Positions 8,666-16,639 of a stretch of DNA of 64,000 nucleotides are shown piece by piece. The stretch comes from CAZXSK01 sp964642855 (GTDB taxonomy: Bacteria; Planctomycetota; Phycisphaerae; SM23-33). Every line of letters begins with the position of its first letter. The first letter of the stretch is position 1. The translations under genes and the position numbers were made by a program. The notes beneath the pieces are model-generated. The model worked only from the letters and a program-made list of their open reading frames with translations, did no database searches and had not been told where the DNA came from. Where the stretch lies: the NCBI GenBank assembly GCA_964642855.1, contig CAZXSK010000013.1:1-64000 (forward strand), read 5' to 3'.

Positions 8666-8728
8666 CCGCCGCTTACTGCCGTCCTGCGAAGAGCTGCGTG
8701 GTAGCTCTGAACTGATCGGAGACGCCCG

Positions 8729-9211
8729 ATGGACCCGGCCTGCAAGCGATGTGACGCCAAGTGCTGTCGGTACTTCTGTCTGGAGATTGATACTCCTGAG
8801 GATTACGAGGAGTTCGAGAACATCCGGTGGTACCTCTGCCACGAGGGCGTTACGGTCCATGTGGACGAGGGCGACTGGTATCTCTCAGTGGCCAACGCCT
8901 GCAAAATGTTGGGTGACGATGGGCTCTGCAGGATCTATGAGGACAGGCCTCTGATCTGTCGGACCTATCAGCCGGACGGGTGCGATTCCAGCGGCGGCGA
9001 CTACCAGTACGAGGAGTTTTTTGAAACTCCCCAGAGTCTCGACAACTACGTGCGAGACCACTTCGGTCTGTCGGAGTACAGGCGGCTGAAGGCCAAGCAT
9101 CGAAGGAAGATCGAGAAGAAGTTGGAGAAGGCCCGCAGGAAGGCTGAAAAGGCCAAGGCGAAGAAGGGGTCCGGTAAGGGCAGGGGGAACCGGAAGAACC
9201 AGGCAAGTTAG
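8729..9211 (+). CDS. YkgJ-family cysteine cluster protein
   Basis: A 160-aa protein with the YkgJ-type metal-binding cluster: CKRCDAKCCRYFC at residues 5-17, then ACKMLGDDGLCRIYEDRPLICRTYQPDGC. The cysteines are expected to bind zinc or iron; the biological role of the family is not established. The last 50 residues are a Lys/Arg-rich tail, probably a nucleic-acid or ribosome contact, which is unusual for the family. The gene is the first of an operon with hisS 20 bp downstream, behind the TTGGAC/TATAAT promoter. Confidence 0.8.
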   Translation: MDPACKRCDAKCCRYFCLEIDTPEDYEEFENIRWYLCHEGVTVHVDEGDWYLSVANACKMLGDDGLCRIYEDRPLICRTYQPDGCDSSGGDYQYEEFFETPQSLDNYVRDHFGLSEYRRLKAKHRRKIEKKLEKARRKAEKAKAKKGSGKGRGNRKNQAS

Positions 9212-9231
9212 ACAAGGTCAGCGAGCAGAAA

Positions 9232-10590
9232 ATGGACTTCCAGGCAGTCAAGGGCACACGCGACTTCTACCCCCAGGAAATGCGACTGCGCAATTGGATT
9301 CTCGATGCGTGGCGGCGGGTATCCCTCCGCAATGGATTCGAGGAGTACGATTCCCCGATCTTCGAGTATCTGGATCTCTTCACGATCAAAAGCGGCGAAG
9401 AAATCTCCGAGCAGTTGTTCAGCTTTACCGACCGGGGCGACCGGAACCTTGCGATCCGGCCGGAGATCACCCCTTCGCTGGCACGCATGGTCAACGCGAA
9501 GATCAACGCACTGCCCCGGCCGATCAAATGGTTCTCGACACCCCGACTCTGCCGGGCTGAACGTCCGCAGAAGGGCAGACTCCGTGAGTTCTTCCAGTGG
9601 AATATCGATGTCATCGGATGCGACGACGTACTCGCCGATGCCGAGTGCATTTTCGTGGCGGTCGACCTGCTGCGGGAACTCGGACTGACCCCTGACGATG
9701 TCCAGGTCCGCATCGGGAGTCGGCCGCTTGCCATGGCGGCGATTCGGGGGGCGGGTGTCCCTTCCGACAGAGTCGAGGAGATCCTGCCCGTCTTCGACAA
9801 GAGACCCAAGGTCAGCGAAGAGGAATTCGAGAAGCTCTGCAGCGATAAGGGCTTGGCTCAGGATCAGATAGCCGGGATCACGGAGTTCTTAGAGGCCCCC
9901 TCCATCGAGGCCGTCCGCAAAGCTCTGTCGGGGGCAGAAGATGTCGAGGGCTCGATTGGCGAACTCGGAGATCTTCTGGAGCATCTCGATCGCCTGAACA
10001 TTGGGGAGTTCTGCACGTTGGACCTGCGCGTCGTCCGTGGGTTGGCCTACTACACGGGGATCGTCTACGAAGTGTTTGATGTGGGCGAGAGCCTGCGAGC
10101 AGTGGCAGGCGGCGGACGATATGACAATCTGCTCGAAGTCCTTGGCGGACCCAAGGTCGGAGCCACCGGCTTTGGCATGGGAGATGTCGTGCTGTCGGTA
10201 CTGCTGGAAGAGAAGAAGATGCTCCCGAGTCTGGAAAGGGCGCTCGATTTCTTTGTGATTGACGCTGATGACGGGTGCCTGCCGGGCGTGTTGAAGGTGA
10301 CCTCCGAACTCCGCTGCTTGGGCTGGAAGGCGGCGTACAGCTTCAAACGGCAGAAGACCCCGAAGCAGATCAAGGAAGCCGTTCGTAGCGGCTCTGCCGC
10401 GGCGGTTTTCGTTTCGAAGGACAAGAACGGCCTGGCTCCGGATGGATACTGGCTGCACCTGAAGAACCTTCGGACCGGCCAGCAACACCCGAACAACTTC
10501 ATCGTCCGTGAGTTCCTGGAACGCCCGGAACTGAAGCATTGCAGGGGCATCGACCAGCTTCTGGATCGTTTCGATCTGGTGGAGGAGTAG
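9232..10590 (+). CDS. hisS: Histidine--tRNA ligase
   Basis: Class II aminoacyl-tRNA synthetase of 452 aa charging tRNA-His. The catalytic core shows the N-terminal KGTRDFYP, motif 2 with EFFQWNIDVIG (about 119-129), the histidine-specific RGLAYYTGIVYEVFD segment and AGGGRYDNL, and ends with an anticodon-binding domain. Length and order are typical. It lies between the YkgJ-like gene and the HYExAFE gene, with short gaps of about 20 bp on each side, so the three form one operon. Confidence 0.96.
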   Translation: MDFQAVKGTRDFYPQEMRLRNWILDAWRRVSLRNGFEEYDSPIFEYLDLFTIKSGEEISEQLFSFTDRGDRNLAIRPEITPSLARMVNAKINALPRPIKWFSTPRLCRAERPQKGRLREFFQWNIDVIGCDDVLADAECIFVAVDLLRELGLTPDDVQVRIGSRPLAMAAIRGAGVPSDRVEEILPVFDKRPKVSEEEFEKLCSDKGLAQDQIAGITEFLEAPSIEAVRKALSGAEDVEGSIGELGDLLEHLDRLNIGEFCTLDLRVVRGLAYYTGIVYEVFDVGESLRAVAGGGRYDNLLEVLGGPKVGATGFGMGDVVLSVLLEEKKMLPSLERALDFFVIDADDGCLPGVLKVTSELRCLGWKAAYSFKRQKTPKQIKEAVRSGSAAAVFVSKDKNGLAPDGYWLHLKNLRTGQQHPNNFIVREFLERPELKHCRGIDQLLDRFDLVEE

Positions 10591-10611
10591 CGACGAAGGG
10601 AATCGGCGGGG

Positions 10612-11127
10612 ATGGCCCATCGCAGCATCCACTATGAAGCAGCGTTCGAGGACTACCTTCGCAGGAAGGGCTGGCCATATGTGGCGGTCGACGAGGCCAA
10701 GAAAGCCGCCTTCGGGGATCTGTTTCTCAAGAGTTTCGACTTCGTGGTCTACAGCGAGACCGGGCCCAATCTGCTTGTGGACGTCAAGGGCAGGAAATTC
10801 CCCGATCCCGCGCGTCACAGGGGCAGTTCACGACGGTGGGAGAACTGGATCACCCGCGATGATGTCGAGGGTCTCCAAGAATGGGAGAAGGTCTTCGGTG
10901 ACGGCTTCCGAGCTCTGATCACCTTCGGTTACTGGCTTCAGGGATCACCTCGCCTCTCGCCTTTCCAGGAGGTACATCTCTTCCGCAAGAGGGCCTACGG
11001 GTTTGTCGGAATCTGGCTGTCGGAGTATCTGGATATGGCCAGACCCCGCAGCGAACGTTGGCAAACTCTTTCGGCACCGATGGCAGATTTCCGCAGGGCG
11101 GCTAGATACATGGATGATTTTCTCTGA
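10612..11127 (+). CDS. HYExAFE family protein
   Basis: A 171-aa protein carrying the signature HYEAAFE at residues 7-13 that names this planctomycete-enriched family of unknown function. A pattern FDFVV ... LLVDVKGRKF (Asp43, Asp57-Val-Lys59) resembles the core of PD-(D/E)xK nucleases, with Glu9 or Glu13 as a possible third acidic residue; this is my inference from spacing. It follows hisS by 21 bp and is probably co-transcribed. The family is a useful marker for the taxonomic placement. Confidence 0.8.
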   Translation: MAHRSIHYEAAFEDYLRRKGWPYVAVDEAKKAAFGDLFLKSFDFVVYSETGPNLLVDVKGRKFPDPARHRGSSRRWENWITRDDVEGLQEWEKVFGDGFRALITFGYWLQGSPRLSPFQEVHLFRKRAYGFVGIWLSEYLDMARPRSERWQTLSAPMADFRRAARYMDDFL

Positions 11128-11155
11128 GAGAAGGCCCTTACCGGACTGCAATCCG

Positions 11156-11183
11156 TTGCATCCACCACGTCGGGACCTATAAT
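11156..11183 (+). promoter_or_regulatory. Predicted promoter immediately before the ATG at 11191
   Basis: TTGCAT (11156-11161), a 16-bp spacer and perfect TATAAT (11178-11183). Only 7 nt separate the -10 box from the ATG, so transcription would start at or next to the start codon. Confidence 0.55.
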
Positions 11184-11190
11184 CGATTGC

Positions 11191-11436
11191 ATGAGACGCT
11201 ACCCGACGGGAAATCTCGACAGAAGCCGGAAGGACTGGAACTGCACTGCGCGATGCCTGACGGCTCTGGTGATTGTGGCCACGGCCTGTCCGGCTTGGGC
11301 AGGTGATGGTTGGGAGCAGGAGGCACCCTACGTGAGGGATTCAGTTCCCTGGCTATCGGTCGGGTTCGCCCTGTTGTTTGCGGTTCTAATCGCGGCAGCA
11401 GCGTTCAAAAACTCCAGGCGGACCCATCTCGACTAG
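11191..11436 (+). CDS. Small hypothetical membrane protein
   Basis: An 81-aa protein of no recognised family. It has a basic N-terminus, a signal-like hydrophobic stretch LTALVIVATACPAWAG (about 24-39), a short polar segment and a second hydrophobic helix WLSVGFALLFAVLIAAAAF before a basic C-terminus. If the first stretch is cleaved, about 40 residues remain anchored by one helix. No ribosome binding site is visible, but a TTGCAT/TATAAT promoter ends 7 nt before the ATG, which suits a leaderless mRNA. The reality of the gene rests on topology and promoter, not on homology. Confidence 0.55.
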   Translation: MRRYPTGNLDRSRKDWNCTARCLTALVIVATACPAWAGDGWEQEAPYVRDSVPWLSVGFALLFAVLIAAAAFKNSRRTHLD

Positions 11437-11552
11437 AATGACACTGGTCGCGTATGGAGCGATCGGGAGGAATTCACGCAAACCTCCAGGATTACTGCGG
11501 GTCTATCTGCAGGGAGCCTGGTAATCGAACGTGCAAGCAAGGAGATGTAGCC

Positions 11553-11837
11553 ATGAAGAATGCTCTGATTGTCGCTCTGGTTGGCGTTAATCTTGCCCTT
11601 GTTGTGGGTCTTATTTTCGGCCATACAGGTGTGCCGGATGCAGATGCCCAGGTCATCGGTGCTGGAACCAACTACATTATGCTCACCGGAAAGGTATCCA
11701 GGGACGAAGATATGGTCGTGATCACAGACCTCGAAAAGCGGCTGACCGTGGGACTGCGATACGACCGCAACAAGGACGAAATGGTCGCCTACAAGGGACT
11801 TCGGCTGAAGCGGGAATTTGGCCGGGATGACGACTGA
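11553..11837 (+). CDS. Small exported protein, paralogue A
   Basis: A 94-aa protein with an N-terminal membrane helix or signal (ALIVALVGVNLALVVGLIF) and a small extracytoplasmic domain containing GTNYIMLTGKVS, VVITDLEKRLTVGLRYD and a basic/acidic end. A good AAGGAG lies upstream of the ATG at 11553, so the longer frame from 11454 is not used. The domain aligns with the next gene along its length (YIM-TG, V-I-DL, RL-V, then a Leu-Lys near the end), so the pair arose by duplication. Function unknown. Confidence 0.75.
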   Translation: MKNALIVALVGVNLALVVGLIFGHTGVPDADAQVIGAGTNYIMLTGKVSRDEDMVVITDLEKRLTVGLRYDRNKDEMVAYKGLRLKREFGRDDD

Positions 11838-11864
11838 TCCTCCGGAACAGGAAAGGACACGACC

Positions 11865-12146
11865 ATGAAAGACTCAAGAAACGTAACGATTCTTCTGCTC
11901 CTGGTCAGCGCCTTCGTTCTCGGAGGTATGCTGATCGCCCTGAACCAGAGCGAAAAGGCAGTAGCTGACATGTCTGTCCGCGGCGGTGAGTACATCATGG
12001 CCACCGGGCAGTGGAACTCGTCTGCCGACTTCCTGTACGTGATCGACCTCCGTGCCAGGCGGCTGAATGTGTACTGGCTGAACGAGAAGACCAAGTCGCT
12101 TTCGCGCGTCAAGGCCGTGGACCTCAAGCAGGTATTTCAGGACTAG
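11865..12146 (+). CDS. Small exported protein, paralogue B
   Basis: A 93-aa protein with an N-terminal membrane helix (ILLLLVSAFVLGGMLIAL) followed by a short domain with GEYIMATGQWN, LYVIDLRARRLNVYWLN and VDLKQVF. It starts 27 bp after paralogue A, has AAAGGA upstream and shares the same domain. The repeated 'YIMATG ... VIDLRARRLNVY' pattern looks like a blade of a larger beta structure, perhaps assembled by oligomers; that is inference. It converges with the HEAT-repeat gene, 38 bp away. Confidence 0.75.
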   Translation: MKDSRNVTILLLLVSAFVLGGMLIALNQSEKAVADMSVRGGEYIMATGQWNSSADFLYVIDLRARRLNVYWLNEKTKSLSRVKAVDLKQVFQD

Positions 12147-12184
12147 CCGGCCTGGACGACGACGGGTCTTGTTTCGGTTGCACA

Positions 12185-13933
12185 CTACGAGCCCTCGGTA
12201 CGCACGATCCAATCTCCCTGCTTCTGGACAGGATCGGGCATATCGGGTGCTTTCCCGTGGATCTGCTTCAGAGCCCATCGAGCTGCCAGCATCTGGTCGC
12301 GGTACTTGCGGCTTTGCAGCAGGATACGGCGAAGGGCAGGCGTGGCGGCTTCCACTCTGAGCTTCCCTGCGGCGATGGCGGCCTGGAAGTACACGTCCGG
12401 CTCGGAGTAGTATGTATCCTCCAGAATGCTGACAAGGGTACTGGCGATCTTGTCTCGGTTCGTCTTCGTAGCCAACTTGGGCAAAGCCGCAGCGATGGCT
12501 GCGGTCTGTTCGGATAGCCTCATGTCGCTGAACTTGAGGGTCGCTGCAATCAGCAGCACCGGTACGTGCTCGGTAACACCCGCATCGGCAAGCGCCTCGG
12601 CGATGGCGCCTACCACGTGTTGGCTGTAGGCGGGGGGAGTAGAACCGCGGGCCATCGCACTGAGATAGCGCGGTGCGACCTTGTTGTAGCGTGCCATCAG
12701 GCCCTTGAGGCCATCGATCGATTCTTGAGTGTTGGTTCCTCCCAGTGAATGCGCGACGTCAGCAAGGACTTTTACATCCAGACTGAGAGAACTTGCCAGA
12801 GACAGACGAGTCTCCAACCCATGGGGGCTCTCAAGGTCTCCCAGAAGCCGACACAGAGATGCCACATTCCGGGCGGTCAAGTCATCACGAAATCTCTGGT
12901 CAATCGCGATCGTCAGCTTCTCCAGCAGACCGGCGGCGTTCTCCGTTACGATCCTTCCGCCGATTTCCCGGAGAGACTGCACGCTGGCATAGTGGGCGTC
13001 TGAGGGCTTGTCAGTGAGCCTTTCCAGCAGCAGAGTCACGCAATCGGCTCGCTTGAACTGGCCGGCCGCCCGAATGGCAGCCAAGCGAACCAATGGCGAG
13101 CTGTCCTTCAGGAAAGGTCGGATTCGGTCGCCTTTGCGGGCGGAAACGAATACTCGCACCGCCGCTCTCCGAAGAAGCGGCGATTCCGACTCGGCCGCTC
13201 TCTGAGCATGCGGCAATGCCGACGCAGGCATGAGATGCCCGAGCGAAGCCATGGCTTCCGCGGCGAAGGTAGGCCTTCTGTCCTCAACGAATCTCTCCAG
13301 CGAACCGACCAACTTCGACTGTGAGTTTTCCCGCCCCGAGGCAACACGGACATTCTGCATGGCACGGATGGACACGCGAGGACTTCGGTGCTCAATCAGG
13401 TCCGCAGTCGCAAGAAACTCGCCGTGTCGTGTGGCTGCTCGAAGAGTGGCCGCAAGAACGAGAGGGTCAGAGGTGTTTCTGAACAAGACAGAGAAAGACA
13501 CGCTCTGCCCTTCGGATCGAACAAGATCCACTGCGCGGACAGCTGCAAGCTTGACCATTCGGGCAGGATCAGCCATACCTTTCCGGAGAATGGCTTGAAG
13601 GTCCGGATGCCTCAGTCGCACGGCCGCTTGAAGCGCCGACGCTCGTACGGTTGGATGATCATCCTTGAGTCCTTTTGAGATCGCATCCGCCGCATCCAGG
13701 TTGTCGGTCTCGCCGAGATCTGCTACGGCTTGGGCACGCACCCGTGGGTCTTCATCGGTCAGCAGTTGGGCTAGCAATGCCACGTTCCTGTCGCTGCCGA
13801 ATGTGCGGTCCGGATCGAATCCGGTGGGCGGAGCCTCTGCGCCGGCGAAGGAAGCCATTACCAGTATCGAGGAGATCGCCACGGCCTGGATCCAGTCGCC
13901 TGTTCGTACCAATGAGTTCATGAGGTGCTTCAC
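12185..13933 (-). CDS. Exported HEAT-repeat protein
   Basis: A 582-aa protein with an N-terminal signal sequence (about residues 16-32) and then repeated helical pairs of the HEAT type, for example DEDPRVRAQAVADLGET, DDHPTVRASALQAAVRLRHP and DPARMVKLAAVRAVDL. HEAT arrays are protein-binding scaffolds. The GTG at 13933 overlaps the stop of the permease gene (GTGA), which favours translational coupling; an in-frame ATG at 13921 is the alternative. It is the last gene of the ABC operon and is probably the periplasmic partner of that transporter, by context only. Confidence 0.8.
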   Translation of the reverse strand: MKHLMNSLVRTGDWIQAVAISSILVMASFAGAEAPPTGFDPDRTFGSDRNVALLAQLLTDEDPRVRAQAVADLGETDNLDAADAISKGLKDDHPTVRASALQAAVRLRHPDLQAILRKGMADPARMVKLAAVRAVDLVRSEGQSVSFSVLFRNTSDPLVLAATLRAATRHGEFLATADLIEHRSPRVSIRAMQNVRVASGRENSQSKLVGSLERFVEDRRPTFAAEAMASLGHLMPASALPHAQRAAESESPLLRRAAVRVFVSARKGDRIRPFLKDSSPLVRLAAIRAAGQFKRADCVTLLLERLTDKPSDAHYASVQSLREIGGRIVTENAAGLLEKLTIAIDQRFRDDLTARNVASLCRLLGDLESPHGLETRLSLASSLSLDVKVLADVAHSLGGTNTQESIDGLKGLMARYNKVAPRYLSAMARGSTPPAYSQHVVGAIAEALADAGVTEHVPVLLIAATLKFSDMRLSEQTAAIAAALPKLATKTNRDKIASTLVSILEDTYYSEPDVYFQAAIAAGKLRVEAATPALRRILLQSRKYRDQMLAARWALKQIHGKAPDMPDPVQKQGDWIVRTEGS

Positions 13934-15615
13934 TTGTCAGCCCTGCGGAGTTGGAGAACGCGTAAGACGGTGATCACGAGCAGCAAGATGGAAACGGTTA
14001 CCACAAGCCTGACATAGCCGTCCACCAACGCGAGTTCCTGCATACCCACGTGTCCTGCCGCATCCATCGCGGCGGCAACGGGGTTGGCGAGGAACACGGT
14101 TCGTACCAGGCGTCTGCTGAACAGATCGCGTGCCAAGAGCATCAGGAGGCTGAGGAACCCCATCGTCAGGATGACAGCATATGTCCAGGCTGTGGCTGTT
14201 GGCGTCCGACTGAAGAAGCTGGAGAAGAACAGTCCGCACGCGGCAACGAAAAGGATCGTCACGCCGAGGACTTCCATGACGCCGACGATGTTCCGCCAGA
14301 TGTTCACGTTGAAATAGAGCAGGATGGCAGCAGAAGGCGCAATTGCCAGTGCCAGCAGGACCAACGGAATCACAGCTGCCTGGAATTTGCCGCTGACGAT
14401 TCGCCAACTGGGCAGCCGAGTGGTCCGCAACAGATCCCACACCCCTGTCTCACGGTCGGCGCAGATAGCCCCGCTAGTCATCGCGGGCCCGACGAGGCAC
14501 ACAAGCACCACGGAAAGCGCTGCTACAACGGTCAGCATGTTTTCCACCATTCCCGCCGATTCCCCGACGAACGCCGAGACCCCCAGCGAGACGACAAACA
14601 TCAGGAGGACCGATACGATCATGCATGTGCCGATGATTCGCAGCAGCGTGTGGGCCTGGAGCATGGGACGGGTCCGGAATTCTTTCACAAGAACCGGGTT
14701 CTGCCACCAACTGATGCTACGCTTGCGTTTGCGCGGGTCGATGATGAAGAGAATGGACCGGGCATTCACCTTGCCCCGCTCGACCACCTTGAGCTTCTCA
14801 CGGGGCCGTGGCGGCGCGACGGGTCTGTGAAGCTTGTAGAGGCATGTGATCATCAATGCGGTGATTGCCAGCAGCGCCAGGGGGATATACGTAACCCAGA
14901 ACGCGGGTTGGTCGGCGGCGGGTGTCGTGTACTCGCCCTTTCCGAGTACAAGCGAGAGCATCGCCTGGATGGGACTCAGCGATGCAAGATAGTGCAGCAC
15001 CGCCTGTCCTCCGCCGCCAAGACGCGTCATCAGGCGATTGCTGATTGGCCAGGCGGGTATCGCCACCAGTATGCAAACAGCCAGAAGGATGCCGTAGGTG
15101 ATGATGATGGCGCGGTATGATCGATGGCTGACAGTGCTTACCAGCAGGCCGATCATGCCCAGGTAAACTGCGGTCAGGAGAAGCAGGCCCATGGCTGCAA
15201 GCACGTCGACGGCACGCACGCCGCCAAGAAGAAGCGGCATCGCCAAGCCAACCGAACCGGTCAGAACGAGCAGGATCAGAAACGTCAAAGACCCGACCAT
15301 CTTGCCGAGGGCGATCTCCCATGGCTTCATAGATGTCGCATAGAGGCTTTCCCATGTATTCCGTTCCTTCTCGCCGGTCAGGGCCGCTGCCGTGAAGGCC
15401 GGAGCAAACAGGGCGACCAGAACCATTTCGCCGATCGAGAGCACCGCGAAGATCCTTCGCGCCTGGTCGCCGCGGTAATCCTGCAGTCCACCTGCAGGCC
15501 AGAGAAGCCAGATCAGTCCTGCCACGGCGAGGAGAAATGCGGCCTGCATGAAGACGGCCTTGCGGGTGCGAAGCGACGAGAGGACTTCCTTTCGGACGAT
15601 CGGGTTGGAGATCAT
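13930..15615 (-). CDS. ABC-2 type transporter permease (double unit)
   Basis: A 561-aa integral membrane protein with two successive ABC-2 permease halves. Half one starts ISNPIVRKEVLSSLRTRK and contains LTGEKERNTWESLYATSMKPWEIALGK; half two starts WWQNPVLVKEFRTRPMLQ and contains ICADRETGVWDLLRTTRLPSWRIVSGK. Each half has about six hydrophobic helices. The repeated E-R-x-x-x-x-W-(E/D)-x-L motif is the coupling segment of this permease class. It overlaps the ATPase gene upstream by 4 bp (ATGA) and the HEAT-repeat gene downstream by 4 bp. Substrate unknown. Confidence 0.88.
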   Translation of the reverse strand: MISNPIVRKEVLSSLRTRKAVFMQAAFLLAVAGLIWLLWPAGGLQDYRGDQARRIFAVLSIGEMVLVALFAPAFTAAALTGEKERNTWESLYATSMKPWEIALGKMVGSLTFLILLVLTGSVGLAMPLLLGGVRAVDVLAAMGLLLLTAVYLGMIGLLVSTVSHRSYRAIIITYGILLAVCILVAIPAWPISNRLMTRLGGGGQAVLHYLASLSPIQAMLSLVLGKGEYTTPAADQPAFWVTYIPLALLAITALMITCLYKLHRPVAPPRPREKLKVVERGKVNARSILFIIDPRKRKRSISWWQNPVLVKEFRTRPMLQAHTLLRIIGTCMIVSVLLMFVVSLGVSAFVGESAGMVENMLTVVAALSVVLVCLVGPAMTSGAICADRETGVWDLLRTTRLPSWRIVSGKFQAAVIPLVLLALAIAPSAAILLYFNVNIWRNIVGVMEVLGVTILFVAACGLFFSSFFSRTPTATAWTYAVILTMGFLSLLMLLARDLFSRRLVRTVFLANPVAAAMDAAGHVGMQELALVDGYVRLVVTVSILLLVITVLRVLQLRRADK

Positions 15616-16598
15616 TCCGTCGGTGCTCCTTCCTCGTCTTCGGGCACCTCGGACCCCAGGCCGCTGATGGACATGTATGCATCTTCGAGGCTAAGGGGGA
15701 CCTCTCGGCAGGTCACGATCGCCACGCCTGAGGAGACCATTGTGGAAACCAGTTCGGAGAGTGCGATGTCGTCGCCGCCGAAATGGAATCGCAGGACATT
15801 CGCGTCGATCTCGGAGTCGTCGACGTTCCTCACAGCCTCGCAATTGGCAAGAACGTTTGCCATCTCTGGTGCACGTTCGGTGGCTTTAAATTCCATTAAC
15901 CGGTCTCTCCGCAATTCGCTGAGAACATCATCAATGTCCCCAGCGGCCCGAAGTTTGCCGGAATGGATAATCCCGATCGAGTCGCAGATTGCTGCCAGCT
16001 CTGGCAGAATGTGAGAACTGACCAGGAGGGTCTTGCCACCGTCTGCAAGTTTGCGGAGGAGTTGACGCATCTCAATGCGTGCCTGCGGGTCCAGACCGGA
16101 GGCCGGTTCATCCAGCAGCAGGACCTCGGGGTCGTGCATGAGCGTTCGCGCGATACCCACGCGTTGCTTCATGCCCTTGGAGAGAGTGTCCACGAATCGA
16201 TCACGCAGATACTCGCCATTGCTCACGTCCAGCACGTAATCAATGCGATCTCGCCGATCCTTCCTGGGAATCTTGAACGCAGCCCCGAAGAAATCCAAGT
16301 ATTCCCAGACGCGCATCTGGTCGTACACCCCGAACGCATCGGGCATGTAGCCGACGAGGGACTTGATCTCATCTCTGCCTGTCGATACGTCGACGCCGGC
16401 GATCTCGGCTTTCCCGCTGGTCGCCTGGAGAAGTCCCGAGAGAATGCGGATGGTCGTGGTCTTGCCCGCACCATTATGGCCAATGTACCCGAAGATGTGT
16501 CCGCGGCGGATCTCCATGTTCAGGTTGTCCAACGCGACGATCTCGTCGTACCGCTTGGTCAGACCCTGGCACCGTACCATGACTTCGCCGTTCTCCAT
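15612..16598 (-). CDS. ABC transporter ATP-binding protein
   Basis: A 328-aa ATPase of the ABC-2 class. Walker A is GHNGAGKTT, the signature is LSKGMKQR, Walker B is VLLLDEPASGLD and the switch His is in VSSHILPE. After the nucleotide-binding domain (to about residue 215) there is a C-terminal domain of about 100 residues, common in ATPases of this group. GAGAGGA precedes the ATG at 16598, which is preferred over the open frame up to 16688. It energises the permease encoded immediately downstream. Confidence 0.92.
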   Translation of the reverse strand: MENGEVMVRCQGLTKRYDEIVALDNLNMEIRRGHIFGYIGHNGAGKTTTIRILSGLLQATSGKAEIAGVDVSTGRDEIKSLVGYMPDAFGVYDQMRVWEYLDFFGAAFKIPRKDRRDRIDYVLDVSNGEYLRDRFVDTLSKGMKQRVGIARTLMHDPEVLLLDEPASGLDPQARIEMRQLLRKLADGGKTLLVSSHILPELAAICDSIGIIHSGKLRAAGDIDDVLSELRRDRLMEFKATERAPEMANVLANCEAVRNVDDSEIDANVLRFHFGGDDIALSELVSTMVSSGVAIVTCREVPLSLEDAYMSISGLGSEVPEDEEGAPTE

Positions 16599-16639
16599 CA
16601 CGCCTGCATCCTCTCTCTGGTGTATCACTCTGTTCTGGA

